A stretch of 33,232 bases of DNA, from NCBI GenBank assembly GCA_023258935.1, contig JAHFRG010000003.1, positions 1 through 33,232 on the forward strand. The letters are read 5' to 3'. The stretch is from Betaproteobacteria bacterium (lineage in GTDB: Bacteria > Pseudomonadota > Gammaproteobacteria > Burkholderiales > JAHFRG01). The notes below the pieces were generated by a model. It searched no databases and was not told the DNA's origin. It saw nothing but the letters and a program-made list of their open reading frames with translations. How positions within the stretch are numbered: the first letter of the stretch is position 1; each line of letters opens with the position of its first letter. Shown piece after piece: positions 14,979 through 23,260 of this stretch. The translations under genes and the position numbers were made by a program.

Positions 14979-15674
14979 TTGAACCACTACGCTTTGGTCC
15001 CGGCCGCCGGAACCGGTGAGCGCTTGGGCGGGCAAACACCCAAGCAATATCTACCGCTCAACGGCAAGCCCATGCTGTTTTATTCGGTGCAGCGGCTGTG
15101 CGCCAGCCCGAGAATCAAGCGCGTTTATGTAGTCCTGGCGCGCGGTGAGAAGTGGTTTTCGCAACACGATTGGAAAGCCTTTGCCGGGAAGCTGACCCCG
15201 TTCTATTGCGGCGGGGAGACGCGCGCGGCGAGCGTGCTGAACGGGCTTGTTGCAGCAAAAGCGGAAATCGGCGCTGACGATTGGGTGCTGGTGCACGATG
15301 CGGCGCGGCCGTGTTTAAGTACTGAGCTTTTGGATAAACTTCTGGATGAGCTTGGCGGGGATAGTGTTGGCGGCTTGCTGGCGCTGCCGGTTGCGGATAC
15401 GCTGAAGCGCGCCGACGGAGCGGAACGGGTGCAGCGCACCGAGCCCAGGGAAAACCTGTGGCAAGCGCAGACCCCCCAGATGTTCCGCTACGGCACACTC
15501 ACCCGGGCATTGCAAGAAATGCAAAACAGGGAAGTGACTGACGAGGCGCGTGCTATTGAAGGACTGGGTTTGCACCCGAAACTGGTGGTGAGCGATGCGC
15601 GCAACCTGAAGGTGACTCACGCGCAGGATTTGCCGCTCGCCGAGTTGATTCTGAAAAGCATGGAGAGAGCATGA
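14979..15674 (+). CDS. ispD: 2-C-methyl-D-erythritol 4-phosphate cytidylyltransferase IspD
   Basis: IspD makes CDP-methylerythritol from MEP and CTP in the non-mevalonate isoprenoid pathway. CTP-binding PAAGTGERLGGQTPKQY begins at residue 8. VLVHDAARPC, TPQMFRYG and TDEARAIEGLG follow and are family-typical. There is no ATG before the CTP loop, so a non-ATG start is required. I chose TTG 14979 (231 aa, near the E. coli length of 236). A TTG at 14922 would add 19 basic, uncharacteristic residues. The stop overlaps ispF by 4 bp (ATGA). Confidence 0.93.
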   Translation: MNHYALVPAAGTGERLGGQTPKQYLPLNGKPMLFYSVQRLCASPRIKRVYVVLARGEKWFSQHDWKAFAGKLTPFYCGGETRAASVLNGLVAAKAEIGADDWVLVHDAARPCLSTELLDKLLDELGGDSVGGLLALPVADTLKRADGAERVQRTEPRENLWQAQTPQMFRYGTLTRALQEMQNREVTDEARAIEGLGLHPKLVVSDARNLKVTHAQDLPLAELILKSMERA

Positions 15675-16171
15675 GGGTCGGCCAGGGATTTGATATACAC
15701 ACGCTGGTTGAAAACCGCAAGCTGATCATCGGCGGAGTCGTAATACCTTATAAAAAAGGCCTCGCAGGACACTCCGACGCCGATGTGCTGCTGCACGCGA
15801 TTTGCGATGCCTTGATCGGCGCCGCAGCCTTGGGTGATATCGGCGCACACTTTCCCGACACCGACCCGCGCTATAAGGACATAGACAGCCGCAAGCTCCT
15901 GCGCGAAGTGGGTAAGCTTTTAACCGAGAACGGCTGGCGCATCATCAATATAGATGCCACCATCATTGCTGAAGCGCCAAAAATGGCGCCGCACATACCA
16001 GCAATGGTGAAAAACATCGCGCAGGACCTTGCCATTGACGTCGGTGATGTCAATGTCAAAGCCAAGACCAACGAGAAGCTGGGTTATATCGGGCGCGGCG
16101 AAGGCATCATGGCCGAGGCGGTTGCGTGCATCAAATGCCTGAAATCGGAAAGCAAGGGCCCGAAGGCTTAG
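15671..16171 (+). CDS. ispF: 2-C-methyl-D-erythritol 2,4-cyclodiphosphate synthase IspF
   Basis: IspF cyclises CDP-ME 2-phosphate to ME-cPP two steps after IspD. The 166-residue protein has the metal ligands Asp8 and His10 (GFDIH) and His42 (DADVLLH), the HFPDTDPRYKDIDS segment and the C-terminal KAKTNEKLGYIGRGEGI motif. It is translationally coupled to ispD. Its last bases overlap the start of the thpR-like gene by about 37 bp. Confidence 0.97.
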   Translation: MRVGQGFDIHTLVENRKLIIGGVVIPYKKGLAGHSDADVLLHAICDALIGAAALGDIGAHFPDTDPRYKDIDSRKLLREVGKLLTENGWRIINIDATIIAEAPKMAPHIPAMVKNIAQDLAIDVGDVNVKAKTNEKLGYIGRGEGIMAEAVACIKCLKSESKGPKA

Positions 16172-16695
16172 CAGTCGAAACAGCCAGGGTTTTTTTCGCG
16201 CTGTGGCCGGATGAGGCGGTGAGCGAGCTATTCATGCAGTGGGCGAAGCTGCTGCACGAAACCTGCGGCGGCGGCATCACCAGGCCGGGCAATCTGCATA
16301 TTACGCTGGCATTCCTGGGCAACGTCGCAAGTTCCCGCCTTGATGAATTAAAGCTGCTTGCGGCGAAGCTCGGCGGCTCCGCTTTTAATCTCAATTTCAC
16401 CGCGCCAGGCTATTGGCGCCATAACCGCATCGCCTGGGCCGCACCTGATGAAACGCCACAGGTCTTGAGCGATCTCGTCAAAAAGCTGGAGTGCTCATTG
16501 CAAATTGCAGGGTTCAGCTTCGATGAGCGCCCTTATGCGCCTCATCTCACTTTGTTGAGAAAAGCCCGCTGGGATCCTCCGCTACGCCCCCTTCAAAACA
16601 TTAATTGGGCAATTAGCGAATTTGTGCTGGTCCGTTCCAACCGGATAGAAAGCGGATCGGAATACGAAGTCATCGGCCGCTGGCCGCTTTCCTGA
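16135..16695 (+). CDS. thpR: RNA 2',3'-cyclic phosphodiesterase (2'-5' RNA ligase family)
   Basis: This 2H phosphoesterase superfamily protein has both catalytic H-x-T motifs: His55-Thr57 (NLHITLAFLG) and His137-Thr139 (YAPHLTLLRKA). Enzymes of this family open 2',3'-cyclic phosphate ends on RNA. The conserved domain begins at ARVFFALWPDE (17-27). I used the ATG at 16135 (186 aa); a GTG at 16126 would add three residues. Either start lies inside ispF, making a fairly long overlap. Confidence 0.9.
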   Translation: MPEIGKQGPEGLAVETARVFFALWPDEAVSELFMQWAKLLHETCGGGITRPGNLHITLAFLGNVASSRLDELKLLAAKLGGSAFNLNFTAPGYWRHNRIAWAAPDETPQVLSDLVKKLECSLQIAGFSFDERPYAPHLTLLRKARWDPPLRPLQNINWAISEFVLVRSNRIESGSEYEVIGRWPLS

Positions 16696-16811
16696 CAGCC
16701 TCCGTGTCAACAATTGTAAGGCCCGCATTGGGGGACGGCGCTGTAACTGAAAGCTTGAGCGCTGACGAAGAGCGGGCGGCATAAAAAATTGTAAATTGTT
16801 TGCAAAAAGTA
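16696..16811. other. Intergenic region before the mgtA promoter
   Basis: GCCCGC and GCGGGC enclose an inner GCGCT/AGCGC pair within about 16721-16778. This is a long hairpin that could attenuate transcription leaving thpR, though an A-run rather than a T-run follows. The last 30 bp are A/T-rich (AATTGTAAATTGTTTGCAAA), suited to an UP element for the next promoter. Confidence 0.35.
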
Positions 16812-16840
16812 TTGACAAACGAAACGAATGGGAAAATACT
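16812..16840 (+). promoter_or_regulatory. Promoter for the mgtA leader
   Basis: A perfect -35 TTGACA (16812-16817) is followed after 17 bp by AATACT (16835-16840, 4 of 6). Transcription would begin near 16847, leaving about 300 nt of untranslated leader before the ATPase gene. Confidence 0.6.
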
Positions 16841-16846
16841 TCGCGC

Positions 16847-17151
16847 AATTCATTGCATAGAGATTAATTTATGGGTAGTTGCCCCAGTCCAACCAAGAAA
16901 TGTCGGCGAGGCTGAACGCAGGTACTATCCAGCTCTATACCCCCTGCCACTGTCTCGCCTGCCCGGACGAGGCAGTGCGCTCCTAGTGAAGTTCATGCCG
17001 TGCTCCACACGGCTCTCCAACTTAAGCGCGCTATTTAACGAACTCGAAGTCGTCTGATTGGCGGCTACACGGCCCAACGTCGGACGTTCATTGTGTTCGA
17101 CTGTGCACGACCGTTGAATGGTGTAATTACAAATGGCGGAAAGCAATCACA
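16847..17151 (+). promoter_or_regulatory. Long structured 5' leader of the Mg2+ ATPase gene
   Basis: About 300 nt of transcribed leader contain several hairpins. One 10-bp stem with a single G-T pair joins CACTGTCTCG (16948-16957) to CGAGGCAGTG (16968-16977). A perfect 6-bp stem GCCGTG/CACGGC follows (16997-17002 with 17008-17013), then AACGT-CGG-ACGTT near 17074-17086. Mg2+ transporter genes such as Salmonella mgtA have a leader of comparable length that senses Mg2+ and translation of a proline-containing peptide. The sequence here is different, so mechanistic similarity is inferred. Confidence 0.5.
16871..16915 (+). CDS. Possible mgtA leader peptide, 14 aa
   Basis: The first ATG of the predicted transcript opens a 14-codon frame, MGSCPSPTKKCRRG, with weak ribosome site AGAG 8 nt upstream. 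It holds two prolines and a basic tail, loosely like Salmonella MgtL (prolines then basic residues). The main leader hairpins lie just downstream, the right order for a translation-sensing attenuator. A second frame (16900-16986, 28 aa, Cys-rich) overlaps it. Translation is not demonstrated. Confidence 0.35.
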   Translation: MGSCPSPTKKCRRG

Positions 17152-19911
17152 ATGAAATCAGAACTGACAAAAGATAACTGGCTTAAGCGGCTCTTTCTGT
17201 CAAACGGGGGAAAGGCACGTGTTGCAATCCTGGAAATCTTCGAGAGCAAATCTGCCAAGACTGATGTAACCGCGGTCAGCCATCCGAAAAACCAGCTTAT
17301 TGAGGCGGCGCGCAATGACATCGTCACCGTTCTCAACTCAGTGCATTCATCTCCGAACGGTTTGAATGAGGATGAGGCACAATCGCGGCTCAAAGAACAT
17401 GGGTTAAATGAAGTGGCACACGAACTGCCGGTAACCTGGTACTGGCAAATCTGGCACGCGTACAACAATCCGTTCAATCTGTTGCTTACAGGGCTTGCAG
17501 CAGTTTCGTTTGTAACGGAAGACATCAAAGCCACTATGATTCTTTCAGTAATGGTGATCTTAAGCTCCTTGCTACGTTTTGTTCAGGAGTACCGGTCAAG
17601 CAAGGCAGCTGAAAAACTAAAGGCTATGGTGAGCACGACAGCTACCGTGCGGCGTACTCATGAAACGCAAACGGATACCGAAAGCCCGGCACCGGCACTT
17701 ATCCCTACTTATTCTCGCAGTGTTGAAACACAGGAGATATCTCTTAAATATCTGGTACCCGGCGATATCGTTCATCTGTCTGCCGGTGACATGATACCGG
17801 CAGACGTTCGGCTGCTATCAGCGAAGGATTTGTTCATCAGCCAGGCAGCGCTTACCGGCGAGTCGTTCCCGGTCGAAAAGAATGCCGATGCCGTTGTGAG
17901 TGAAATAAGAAACCCACTCGATCTGCCCAACATCTGCTTTATGGGCTCCAACGTGGTGAGCGGCGCCGCCACCGCCGTTGTCATTACCACGGGAGGTTGG
18001 ACTTATTTTGGTGGCCTCTCACAGCGGATCGTTGGCCATCGCGTGCCCACCGAGTTTGATAAAGGCATACATCGAGTCAGCTGGTTGCTGATTCGGTTTA
18101 TGGCAGTAATAGCGGCCCTGGTGTTTCTGATCAACGGCATCACCAAGGGAAACTGGACTGAAGCGTCGCTTTTTGCGATCGCCATCGCGGTCGGGCTTAC
18201 ACCGGAAATGCTTCCGATGATTATCACCGCCACGCTCGCCAAAGGTGCAGTGATGATGTCTCGCCGAAAGGTAATTGTAAAGCGCCTCAATTCGATTCAA
18301 AACTTTGGCGCAATGGACATCCTATGCGCAGACAAGACCGGAACGCTGACCCAGGACAAAATCATTCTGGAGAAGTACGTAAATCTAGACGGGGATGAAT
18401 ACGAGGAAGTCCTGCGGCATGCTTTCCTCAACAGCCATTATCAGACCGGCCTGAAAAGTTTGTTGGACAAAGCGGTCCTCAAGCATGCTGACATCGCCGA
18501 TGTGCTGAAGGTTGCGACCAACTATCGCCTCGTGGACGAAATTCCCTTCGATTTCGTGCGTCGTCGCATGTCGGTGGTTGTCAATGAGCGGGAGGACCAC
18601 AACGAACTCATCTGTAAAGGCGCGGTCGAGGAAATTCTTAAAGTAAGCAGCCAAGCCAAGGTGGACGGGCAGGTGGTTTCCTTGAACGATGAATTAAAAA
18701 CCAAAGCTGTGAATCTCGTCAAAGAATTTAATGAAGATGGTCTGCGTATTATCGCAGTTGCCTATAAGGAGACGCCTCCGAATCAGAAGAGTTACGGCGT
18801 CAAAGACGAGTCTGATTTGACACTAATTGGATTTGTTGCGTTTCTCGATCCTCCCAAGGAAACCGCAGGGCCGGCAATTACTGCGCTGAATCAAAATGGG
18901 GTCCGGGTCAAAATCCTGACCGGAGATAATGACGTTGTAACTTGCAAAATATGCCGTGATGTGGGCATTGACACGACCCATGTTGTCCTTGGAAGCGAGA
19001 TTGACGATTTGAGCGATTTCGAGCTGGGAGAGTTGGCGGAGAAGGTGGCGATATTTGCCAAGCTGTCCCCGGCTCAAAAAGAGCGGATTGTCAGGGTCTT
19101 GCAGCTCAAGGGCCACGTGGTGGGTTTCCTGGGGGATGGCTTCAATGATTCCGCTGCGCTGCGCACCGCGGATATCGGCATTTCAGTTGACACCGCAGTG
19201 GACATCGCAAAGGAATCCGCGGACATAATTTTGCTGGAAAAGAACCTGTTGGTGCTTGAGGAAGGCGTGCTGGAGGGGCGGAAAACCTTCGGCAACATCG
19301 TGAAATACATCAAGATGGCGGCAAGCTCAAACTTCGGAAATATGTTCAGTGTGCTTGGCGCAAGCGTATTTCTGCCCTTCCTTCCCATGATGCCGATCCA
19401 GCTGTTGATACAGAATCTGCTCTATGACATTTCGCAAATAGCCATACCATTTGACGGGATGGACAAGGAATATTCGGAGAAGCCTCGCAAATGGGAAATA
19501 GGCGCCATCGGACGTTTTATGTTTTTTATCGGCCCGATCAGTTCAATTTTTGACTATGCAACTTTTGCTGTGATGTGGTTCGTATTTGCAGCCAACACGA
19601 TTGGGGTGCAATCCCTCTTTCAATCCGGTTGGTTTATTGAAGGTTTGTTGTCGCAGACCCTGATCGTGCACATCATACGCACCGGCAAGATTCCATTCAT
19701 ACAAAGCCGGGCAACGTTGCCGCTTTTGCTCATGACCATAAGTGTGATGGCAGTCGGGATCTATATCCCGTTTTCTCCCATCGCACATGTTGTGGGCCTG
19801 CAGCCTTTGCCCGGCATTTATTTTGTCTGGCTTGCGGGAATACTTCTTGGTTACACTGTTCTGACACAGTTCGTCAAGCTTTGGTTTATACGCAAGTACG
19901 GCTTTAACTAA
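17152..19911 (+). CDS. mgtA: Magnesium-translocating P-type ATPase (MgtA/MgtB family)
   Basis: This 919-residue P3B-type ATPase imports Mg2+ across the inner membrane using ATP. It has a cytoplasmic N-terminal region, actuator motif TGES (LTGESFPVEKN), phosphorylated Asp394 in DKTGTLTQDK, nucleotide-binding KGAVEEIL and hinge GDGFNDSAA (Asp662). The C-terminal helices include the MgtA-typical NLLYDISQIAIPFDGMD. Length matches Salmonella MgtA (about 900). It stands alone behind its own promoter and long leader, between the isoprenoid genes and tsaB, so it may be an insertion into an otherwise conserved gene order. An MgtC-family gene lies about 10 kb away in the same window. Confidence 0.95.
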   Translation: MKSELTKDNWLKRLFLSNGGKARVAILEIFESKSAKTDVTAVSHPKNQLIEAARNDIVTVLNSVHSSPNGLNEDEAQSRLKEHGLNEVAHELPVTWYWQIWHAYNNPFNLLLTGLAAVSFVTEDIKATMILSVMVILSSLLRFVQEYRSSKAAEKLKAMVSTTATVRRTHETQTDTESPAPALIPTYSRSVETQEISLKYLVPGDIVHLSAGDMIPADVRLLSAKDLFISQAALTGESFPVEKNADAVVSEIRNPLDLPNICFMGSNVVSGAATAVVITTGGWTYFGGLSQRIVGHRVPTEFDKGIHRVSWLLIRFMAVIAALVFLINGITKGNWTEASLFAIAIAVGLTPEMLPMIITATLAKGAVMMSRRKVIVKRLNSIQNFGAMDILCADKTGTLTQDKIILEKYVNLDGDEYEEVLRHAFLNSHYQTGLKSLLDKAVLKHADIADVLKVATNYRLVDEIPFDFVRRRMSVVVNEREDHNELICKGAVEEILKVSSQAKVDGQVVSLNDELKTKAVNLVKEFNEDGLRIIAVAYKETPPNQKSYGVKDESDLTLIGFVAFLDPPKETAGPAITALNQNGVRVKILTGDNDVVTCKICRDVGIDTTHVVLGSEIDDLSDFELGELAEKVAIFAKLSPAQKERIVRVLQLKGHVVGFLGDGFNDSAALRTADIGISVDTAVDIAKESADIILLEKNLLVLEEGVLEGRKTFGNIVKYIKMAASSNFGNMFSVLGASVFLPFLPMMPIQLLIQNLLYDISQIAIPFDGMDKEYSEKPRKWEIGAIGRFMFFIGPISSIFDYATFAVMWFVFAANTIGVQSLFQSGWFIEGLLSQTLIVHIIRTGKIPFIQSRATLPLLLMTISVMAVGIYIPFSPIAHVVGLQPLPGIYFVWLAGILLGYTVLTQFVKLWFIRKYGFN

Positions 19912-19933
19912 GGAACCTCTGATACAGTGCGTC

Positions 19934-20605
19934 ATGAATATTCTTGCGCTCGACACCTCTGGCGATTATTGCTCGCTGGCTTTATGGCTCAATGGCAAAG
20001 TCATGTCGCGCGAGGAGTTGGTTGAGCAAAATCATTCCCAAGTGTTGCTGCCGCTGCTGGATGTATTCCTGCACGAGAACCGCGTTTCGCTGGACGAACT
20101 TCACGGCATCGCTTTTGGCGCGGGGCCGGGTTCCTTTACCGGATTGCGCATCGCGTGCGGGGTAGCGCAGGGACTGGCGTTTGCCGCAGGATTGCCGGTC
20201 GCGGGAATTTGCACTTTGGAAGCGCTGGCGGAAGCCATGCCGGGCGAGCAGGTCATTGCTTCTCTGGACGCGCGCATGGGCGAGATTTATCATGCCGCAT
20301 ATAAAAGGAACGGTGACCGCTGGCAGCAGGTGAGCGAACCCGCTTTGTGCCGGCCACAGCAGGCTCCACAGGTTGCAGGTGCTGGCTGGATTGGCTGCGG
20401 TAATGGTTTTGCCGTCCATGCAGGGGAATTGCGGCAGCGCTATCAAGGGCAGCTCAGTGAAGTGGTGGCGGATGCCGTTCCCCACGCCAGGGAAATGGCG
20501 CGTCTTGCAGTTGCAGTGTTGGAACGGGGGGAAGGATGCAAAGCCGAAGCTGCAGCCCCGTTTTATCTGCGTAACAAGGTGGCGTTGAAGACATTCGAGC
20601 GATGA
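19934..20605 (+). CDS. tsaB: tRNA t6A biosynthesis protein TsaB
   Basis: TsaB is the ASKHA-fold partner of TsaD in making N6-threonylcarbamoyladenosine at position 37 of ANN-decoding tRNAs. The 223-residue product has N-terminal MNILALDTSG, QNHSQVLLPLLD and GAGPGSFTGLRIA (62-74), then SLDARMGEIYHAAY, all typical of TsaB. It starts 22 bp after the Mg2+ ATPase with no good Shine-Dalgarno sequence and overlaps rimI by 4 bp (ATGA). Confidence 0.95.
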   Translation: MNILALDTSGDYCSLALWLNGKVMSREELVEQNHSQVLLPLLDVFLHENRVSLDELHGIAFGAGPGSFTGLRIACGVAQGLAFAAGLPVAGICTLEALAEAMPGEQVIASLDARMGEIYHAAYKRNGDRWQQVSEPALCRPQQAPQVAGAGWIGCGNGFAVHAGELRQRYQGQLSEVVADAVPHAREMARLAVAVLERGEGCKAEAAAPFYLRNKVALKTFER

Positions 20606-21063
20606 GCGCGCAATTGGAGCTGAACCCGCTGCTGCGGCCGATGCATACGGCCGATCTTGACGCGGTGATACGCATCGAGCGCAAGATTTATTTGCATCCC
20701 TGGACGCGCGGCAATTTTCGGGATTCGTTGAATGCCGGCTATAGTTGCTGGATCTACCAGTTTGCGCAAAGCATCATCGGCTACGCGGTGATGATGGTTG
20801 CCGCGGATGAAGCGCACCTGCTGAATCTCAGCATTGCGTCGAAGTGGCAGCGCCAGGGGTGGGGCAAGAAACTGCTGCAGCAAGTGTTAGACCTGGCGCG
20901 CCAGCATCGCGCCCGGGTAATGCTTCTTGAAGTCCGTCCCTCCAATGTTGCGGCACTTGGGCTGTACCAGGGCTTTGGCTTCAAACGGATTGCGCTGCGC
21001 CAAGGATATTATCCTGCGGGCCCGGTCCGCGAGGATGCAATATTACTGGAGATGCGGCTGTGA
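20602..21063 (+). CDS. rimI: Ribosomal protein S18 alanine N-acetyltransferase RimI
   Basis: This 153-residue GNAT acetyltransferase has acetyl-CoA binding motif A as RQGWGKKLL and the family-typical HPWTRGNF near residue 32 and EVRPSNVAALGLYQGFGF. RimI acetylates the N-terminal alanine of ribosomal protein S18. The tsaB-rimI order is widespread in proteobacteria and supports the name. Both ends are coupled: 4-bp overlaps with tsaB and with the uracil-DNA glycosylase gene. Confidence 0.92.
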   Translation: MSAQLELNPLLRPMHTADLDAVIRIERKIYLHPWTRGNFRDSLNAGYSCWIYQFAQSIIGYAVMMVAADEAHLLNLSIASKWQRQGWGKKLLQQVLDLARQHRARVMLLEVRPSNVAALGLYQGFGFKRIALRQGYYPAGPVREDAILLEMRL

Positions 21064-21737
21064 GCGGACGGCGCGAGGAAATTCTCAAAGAGCTGGGCCT
21101 GTGGCCGCAGTGGCGGCTCAAGAGCAGCAATAGCCACGACACACCCTCAGTGATAACCGATGATCGGCGTAACCGCATCCTGCGCATGGATTGGCAGGAG
21201 CTCAAAACCAGCGTGGCCGCATGCAAGGCCTGCCCATTGCACGAGAAGCGCTCGCAAGCGGTTTTCGGTGTCGGCGACGAGAATGCAGACTGGCTGTTTA
21301 TCGGTGAGGGGCCGGGTGCGGAAGAAGACGCGAAGGGAGAGCCTTTTGTCGGTCAGGCAGGCAAACTGCTTGACAGCATGCTGGCAGCGGTAGGGCTGAA
21401 GCGCGGCGAGAATGTCTATATCGCAAACGTGGTGAAATGCCGTCCGCCGGGAAACCGCAATCCCGAACCGCAGGAAGCGCAACAATGCGAGCCCTATCTT
21501 GAGCAGCAGATTGCCTTGATTCAACCCAAGCTGATAGTCGCGCTGGGCAAGATTGCGGTGCAGAACCTGCTCAAAGCGGACGCCACCATCGCCAGCCTGC
21601 GCGGGCGGCTGCATGATTACCGGGGCATTCCGCTCATCGTGACCTACCATCCGGCATATCTGCTGCGCAATCTTCCTGACAAGGCCAAAGCCTGGGCGGA
21701 TTTATGCTTCGCCAGAAAGACCATGCGGGAGTTGTAA
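21060..21737 (+). CDS. Family 4 uracil-DNA glycosylase (Fe-S type)
   Basis: This 225-residue glycosylase removes uracil from DNA at the start of base excision repair. Four cysteines (Cys55, Cys58, Cys127, Cys143) match the [4Fe-4S] ligands of family 4 enzymes. GEGPGAEED begins at 82 and the second active-site motif is HPAYLLRN (197-204). Residues 1-45 are the variable tail often seen in proteobacterial members and resembling a DNA polymerase-associated segment. The GTG start at 21060 overlaps the rimI stop. Confidence 0.93.
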   Translation: MSGRREEILKELGLWPQWRLKSSNSHDTPSVITDDRRNRILRMDWQELKTSVAACKACPLHEKRSQAVFGVGDENADWLFIGEGPGAEEDAKGEPFVGQAGKLLDSMLAAVGLKRGENVYIANVVKCRPPGNRNPEPQEAQQCEPYLEQQIALIQPKLIVALGKIAVQNLLKADATIASLRGRLHDYRGIPLIVTYHPAYLLRNLPDKAKAWADLCFARKTMREL

Positions 21738-21793
21738 TCGCGAATTTCGCCCCCACGTGAGGACACAAACCAATACCTGAACAGGAGAACCCC

Positions 21794-22396
21794 ATGCATA
21801 GAATATTGGCTTACCCGTTATTGCTGTTGGCCGCTTTAACCCTTGGCGGATGCGGTTACAATACCTTGCAATCCACCGATGAACAAATCAAAGCGAGCTG
21901 GGCGGAAGTGCTCAACCAGTACCAGCGCCGCTCCGATTTGGTACCGAATCTGGTGAATACCGTGAAAGGATTCGCGCAGCAGGAAAAAGACGTGCTGCTG
22001 GGCGTGACCAACGCCCGCTCCAAGGTTGGGGCGATCCAGGCCACCCCTGAACTGATTAACGATCCGCAAGCGTTTGCCAAATTCCAGCAGGCACAAGGCG
22101 AGTTGACTTCCGCTTTGTCGCGTCTTTTAGTAGTGGCGGAAAATTACCCGCAACTCAAGTCCGACGCCAATTTCCGCGATTTGCAGGCGCAGCTCGAAGG
22201 CACGGAAAACCGCATCACGGTGGCGCGCAACCGCTACATCAAGGCGGTGCAGGAATACAATGTCACAGTGCGCTCCTTCCCCAGCAATCTTACGGCGATG
22301 CTGTTCGGTTTTCAGGTGAAGCCCAGTTTCACTGTGGAAAACGAAAAGGAAATCGCCAAGCCGCCTAAAGTGGATTTTTCACCGGCCAATAAATAA
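21794..22396 (+). CDS. LemA family lipoprotein
   Basis: This 200-residue LemA protein has a lipoprotein signal: hydrophobic 4-17 and lipobox LGGC with Cys20. The helical LemA core includes SWAEVLNQYQRRSDLVPNLVNTVKGFA, TNARSK and RNRYIKAVQEYN. LemA proteins are membrane-attached helical bundles of unclear function, commonly encoded beside TPM-domain proteins as here. A clear AGGAGA ribosome site precedes the ATG. The next gene starts directly after the stop codon. Confidence 0.93.
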   Translation: MHRILAYPLLLLAALTLGGCGYNTLQSTDEQIKASWAEVLNQYQRRSDLVPNLVNTVKGFAQQEKDVLLGVTNARSKVGAIQATPELINDPQAFAKFQQAQGELTSALSRLLVVAENYPQLKSDANFRDLQAQLEGTENRITVARNRYIKAVQEYNVTVRSFPSNLTAMLFGFQVKPSFTVENEKEIAKPPKVDFSPANK

Positions 22397-23260
22397 ATGA
22401 TCAGGGCTTGGGCGCAAGCCTTATTGCTGCTGGCTCTCGGCCTTGGCATTGCCCAGGCCGAGGTCGCTGTCCCTCCGCTCAAAGCGCGGGTTACCGATTT
22501 AACCGCCACCTTAAGCCGCGAACAGCAAGCGCGTCTGGAACAGGAGCTGCAGAATTTTGAGGCGAAAAAAGGCAGCCAGCTCGCGGTTCTCATCGTGCCC
22601 ACTACGCAGCCTGAAACCATCGAGCAATACGGCATCCGCGTCGTCGATTCCTGGAAGCTCGGCCGCAAGGGGGTAGATGATGGGGCGCTGCTGTTGATTG
22701 CCAAGAATGACCGCAGCTTGCGCATCGAGGTGGGTTATGGCCTGGAAGGCGCGCTTAATGACGCCACCGCGAAGCGCATCGTGAGTGACATCATCGTTCC
22801 GCGTTTCAAGGCGGGCGATTTTTACGGCGGCATCGAAGCAGGCATACAGAGCATGATAAAGGTGATCGAAGGCGAACCCTTGCCTCCGCCCAGGCGCTCC
22901 ACATCGTCCTCGTCAAGTTTCAAGAATATTGAATCGCTGTTATTTATCGGATTCGTGCTGGTCATGATAGTGGGCGGAATACTGCGCGCCGTGTTCGGGC
23001 GTTTTACCGCAGCAACCATAATTGGAACAATCGCGGGTTTGCTGGCATGGCTAATTATCGCGCCCTTGATTGTGGCGATAATCATCGGTGCAATTGGCTT
23101 CCTGTTTACTCTGCTGGGCGGCAGCAGGGGCTGGTACGGCGGGCCTGGCGGTTACAGCAGCGGCGGTTTCGGAGGTGGAGGTTTTAGCGGGGGTGGCGGC
23201 GGTTTTAGCGGAGGAGGCGGCGGCGGCTTTGGTGGCGGCGGCGCCTCAGGAAGCTGGTGA
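22397..23260 (+). CDS. TPM-domain membrane protein (YgcG type) with Gly-rich tail
   Basis: This 287-residue protein has a signal peptide (1-21, ending AQA), an extracytoplasmic TPM domain (about 24-150, with ARVTDLTATLS, GSQLAVLIVPTTQPETIEQYGIRV and LRIEVGYGLEGALND) and two hydrophobic segments (about 175-198 and 205-243). The C-terminal tail is glycine/serine-rich (about 250-287). TPM domains occur in thylakoid photosystem II repair factor TLP18.3 and in many bacterial envelope proteins; the bacterial role is not settled. The low-complexity tail is encoded by near-repetitive GGCGGN codons. It is in an operon with lemA. Confidence 0.92.
   Translation: MIRAWAQALLLLALGLGIAQAEVAVPPLKARVTDLTATLSREQQARLEQELQNFEAKKGSQLAVLIVPTTQPETIEQYGIRVVDSWKLGRKGVDDGALLLIAKNDRSLRIEVGYGLEGALNDATAKRIVSDIIVPRFKAGDFYGGIEAGIQSMIKVIEGEPLPPPRRSTSSSSSFKNIESLLFIGFVLVMIVGGILRAVFGRFTAATIIGTIAGLLAWLIIAPLIVAIIIGAIGFLFTLLGGSRGWYGGPGGYSSGGFGGGGFSGGGGGFSGGGGGGFGGGGASGSW

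Noticed and set aside
16900..16986. 28-residue Cys-rich frame in the mgtA leader
   Set aside because: Its ATG lacks a convincing ribosome site and overlaps the better-placed 14-codon frame; kept only as an alternative.
16800..17057. 85-residue frame across the mgtA leader
   Set aside because: Its only early start is a TTG upstream of the predicted transcription start, and it has no ribosome site or recognisable domain.
23150..23257. Tandem GGCGGN-type repeats
   Set aside because: They encode the glycine-rich tail normal for YgcG-type TPM proteins, not an independent repeat element or CRISPR.
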